From CAZSLZ01 sp964607865 (GTDB taxonomy: Bacteria; Vulcanimicrobiota; JAJTBE01; CAZSLZ01): DNA of 6,173 nucleotides. The position numbers and the translations under genes are program-made. Positions within the stretch are counted from its first letter, which is position 1. Every line of letters starts with the position of its first letter. Shown here one piece after another: positions 5,671-6,173 of this stretch. The notes under the pieces were generated by a model, which worked only from the letters and a program-made list of their open reading frames with translations, was not told the DNA's origin and did not search any database. The stretch covers positions 1 to 6,173 of the forward strand of contig CAZSLZ010000158.1 of the NCBI GenBank assembly GCA_964607865.1, written 5' to 3'.

Positions 5671-6173
5671 ATGAAAAAAAGTTGTTTGACTGAAGAAGAA
5701 ATTAAGATGTTTGATGATATGGAGGAAGAAATCAGAAAGTGTACCCTCTGCCGGTTATCAGAAAACAGAACCAATGCTGTGCCTGGCGACGGCAACCGAT
5801 GTGCTGATTTTATGTTTGTTGGAGAAGGCCCGGGTAAACAGGAAGATCTGCAGGGTATTCCCTTTGTGGGCGCTGCGGGGAAACTTCTGGATGAGTTATT
5901 GGATTCTATTAACCTGAAAAGGGAGGATATTTACATTACAAATGTGGTTAAATGCCGGCCTCCCAATAACAGAGATCCCCGTCCCGAGGAAGTGGAAGCC
6001 TGTATCCCATATTTAAGAAAACAGACCAAAATAATAAAACCCAAAGTTATCTGCACCCTGGGTAACGCTGCTGGTAGAAAACTTGTAAGGCCCGATATGG
6101 GCATTTCTCGCTATCACGGACGTTTTTTCAAAAAGAAAGGGCTCTTCTTCTGCAGTCTGTATCATCCTGCAGC
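5671..6173 (+). CDS. Family 4 uracil-DNA glycosylase (3' end beyond window)
   Basis: The frame from the ATG at 5671 stays open to the right edge, giving 167 complete codons of a protein usually near 190-220 residues. Family 4 enzymes remove uracil from DNA and carry a 4Fe-4S cluster. The four expected cluster cysteines are present: Cys24 and Cys27 (KCTLC), Cys95 (VVKCRPP) and Cys111 (EEVEAC). The GEGPGKQED segment (51-59) is the catalytic and uracil-binding motif 1, FVGAAGKLLD (65-74) follows it, and YHPAA at the edge belongs to the second active-site motif. AAGGTG lies about six bases before the ATG, which directly follows the PAP2 stop with no gap, so the two genes are probably co-translated. 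The C-terminus cannot be judged. Confidence 0.93.
   Translation, partial: MKKSCLTEEEIKMFDDMEEEIRKCTLCRLSENRTNAVPGDGNRCADFMFVGEGPGKQEDLQGIPFVGAAGKLLDELLDSINLKREDIYITNVVKCRPPNNRDPRPEEVEACIPYLRKQTKIIKPKVICTLGNAAGRKLVRPDMGISRYHGRFFKKKGLFFCSLYHPA

Noticed and set aside
5711..5917. A 68-codon plus-strand open frame at the start of the glycosylase region
   Set aside because: It is out of phase with the glycosylase frame, which carries the cluster cysteines and active-site motifs and has its own ribosome binding site.

Overview
The window looks like ordinary bacterial chromosome, probably from a Bacillota (Firmicutes), Clostridia-like organism. The evidence is the gene order asd - aspartate kinase - dapA, which matches the asd-dapG-dapA cluster of Bacillus and relatives, and an aspartate kinase that resembles B. 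subtilis DapG along its whole length. AT-rich intergenic DNA and strong Shine-Dalgarno sites ahead of several genes agree with this. The assignment is inference from gene content; there is no rRNA or other marker in the window. No tRNA, rRNA, CRISPR array, insertion sequence or phage gene was seen.

Layout. Positions 63-1040 (minus strand) encode a WecA/TagO-type polyprenyl-phosphate sugar-1-phosphate transferase that starts a lipid-linked cell-surface glycan. A divergent, very AT-rich spacer (1041-1309) separates it from a plus-strand run: aspartate-semialdehyde dehydrogenase (asd, from a GTG at 1328), DapG-type aspartate kinase (2359-3579), an unrecognised three-helix membrane protein with an acidic tail (3579-4043, overlapping the kinase stop by one base), and 4-hydroxy-tetrahydrodipicolinate synthase (dapA, 4126-5082). 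An intrinsic terminator at 5094-5126 closes this block. It is followed by a PAP2-type membrane phosphatase (5143-5670) and a family 4 uracil-DNA glycosylase (from 5671) that runs off the right edge.

How the genes work together. The kinase, Asd and DapA supply steps 1, 2 and 3 of the route from aspartate to diaminopimelate and lysine, so the central block feeds peptidoglycan and protein synthesis. The two membrane enzymes on either side probably both act on undecaprenyl carriers: the WecA-like enzyme loads undecaprenyl phosphate and the PAP2 enzyme may regenerate it from the pyrophosphate. The whole window therefore has a cell-envelope flavour, apart from the DNA-repair gene at the end.

No previously undescribed system is evident. 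The points most worth a second look are the unknown membrane gene inside the lysine operon, a 25-residue acidic insertion in DapA, and two genes (the WecA-like and PAP2 genes) whose starts lack a properly spaced Shine-Dalgarno site. The first of these has a promoter-like element placed for leaderless transcription.
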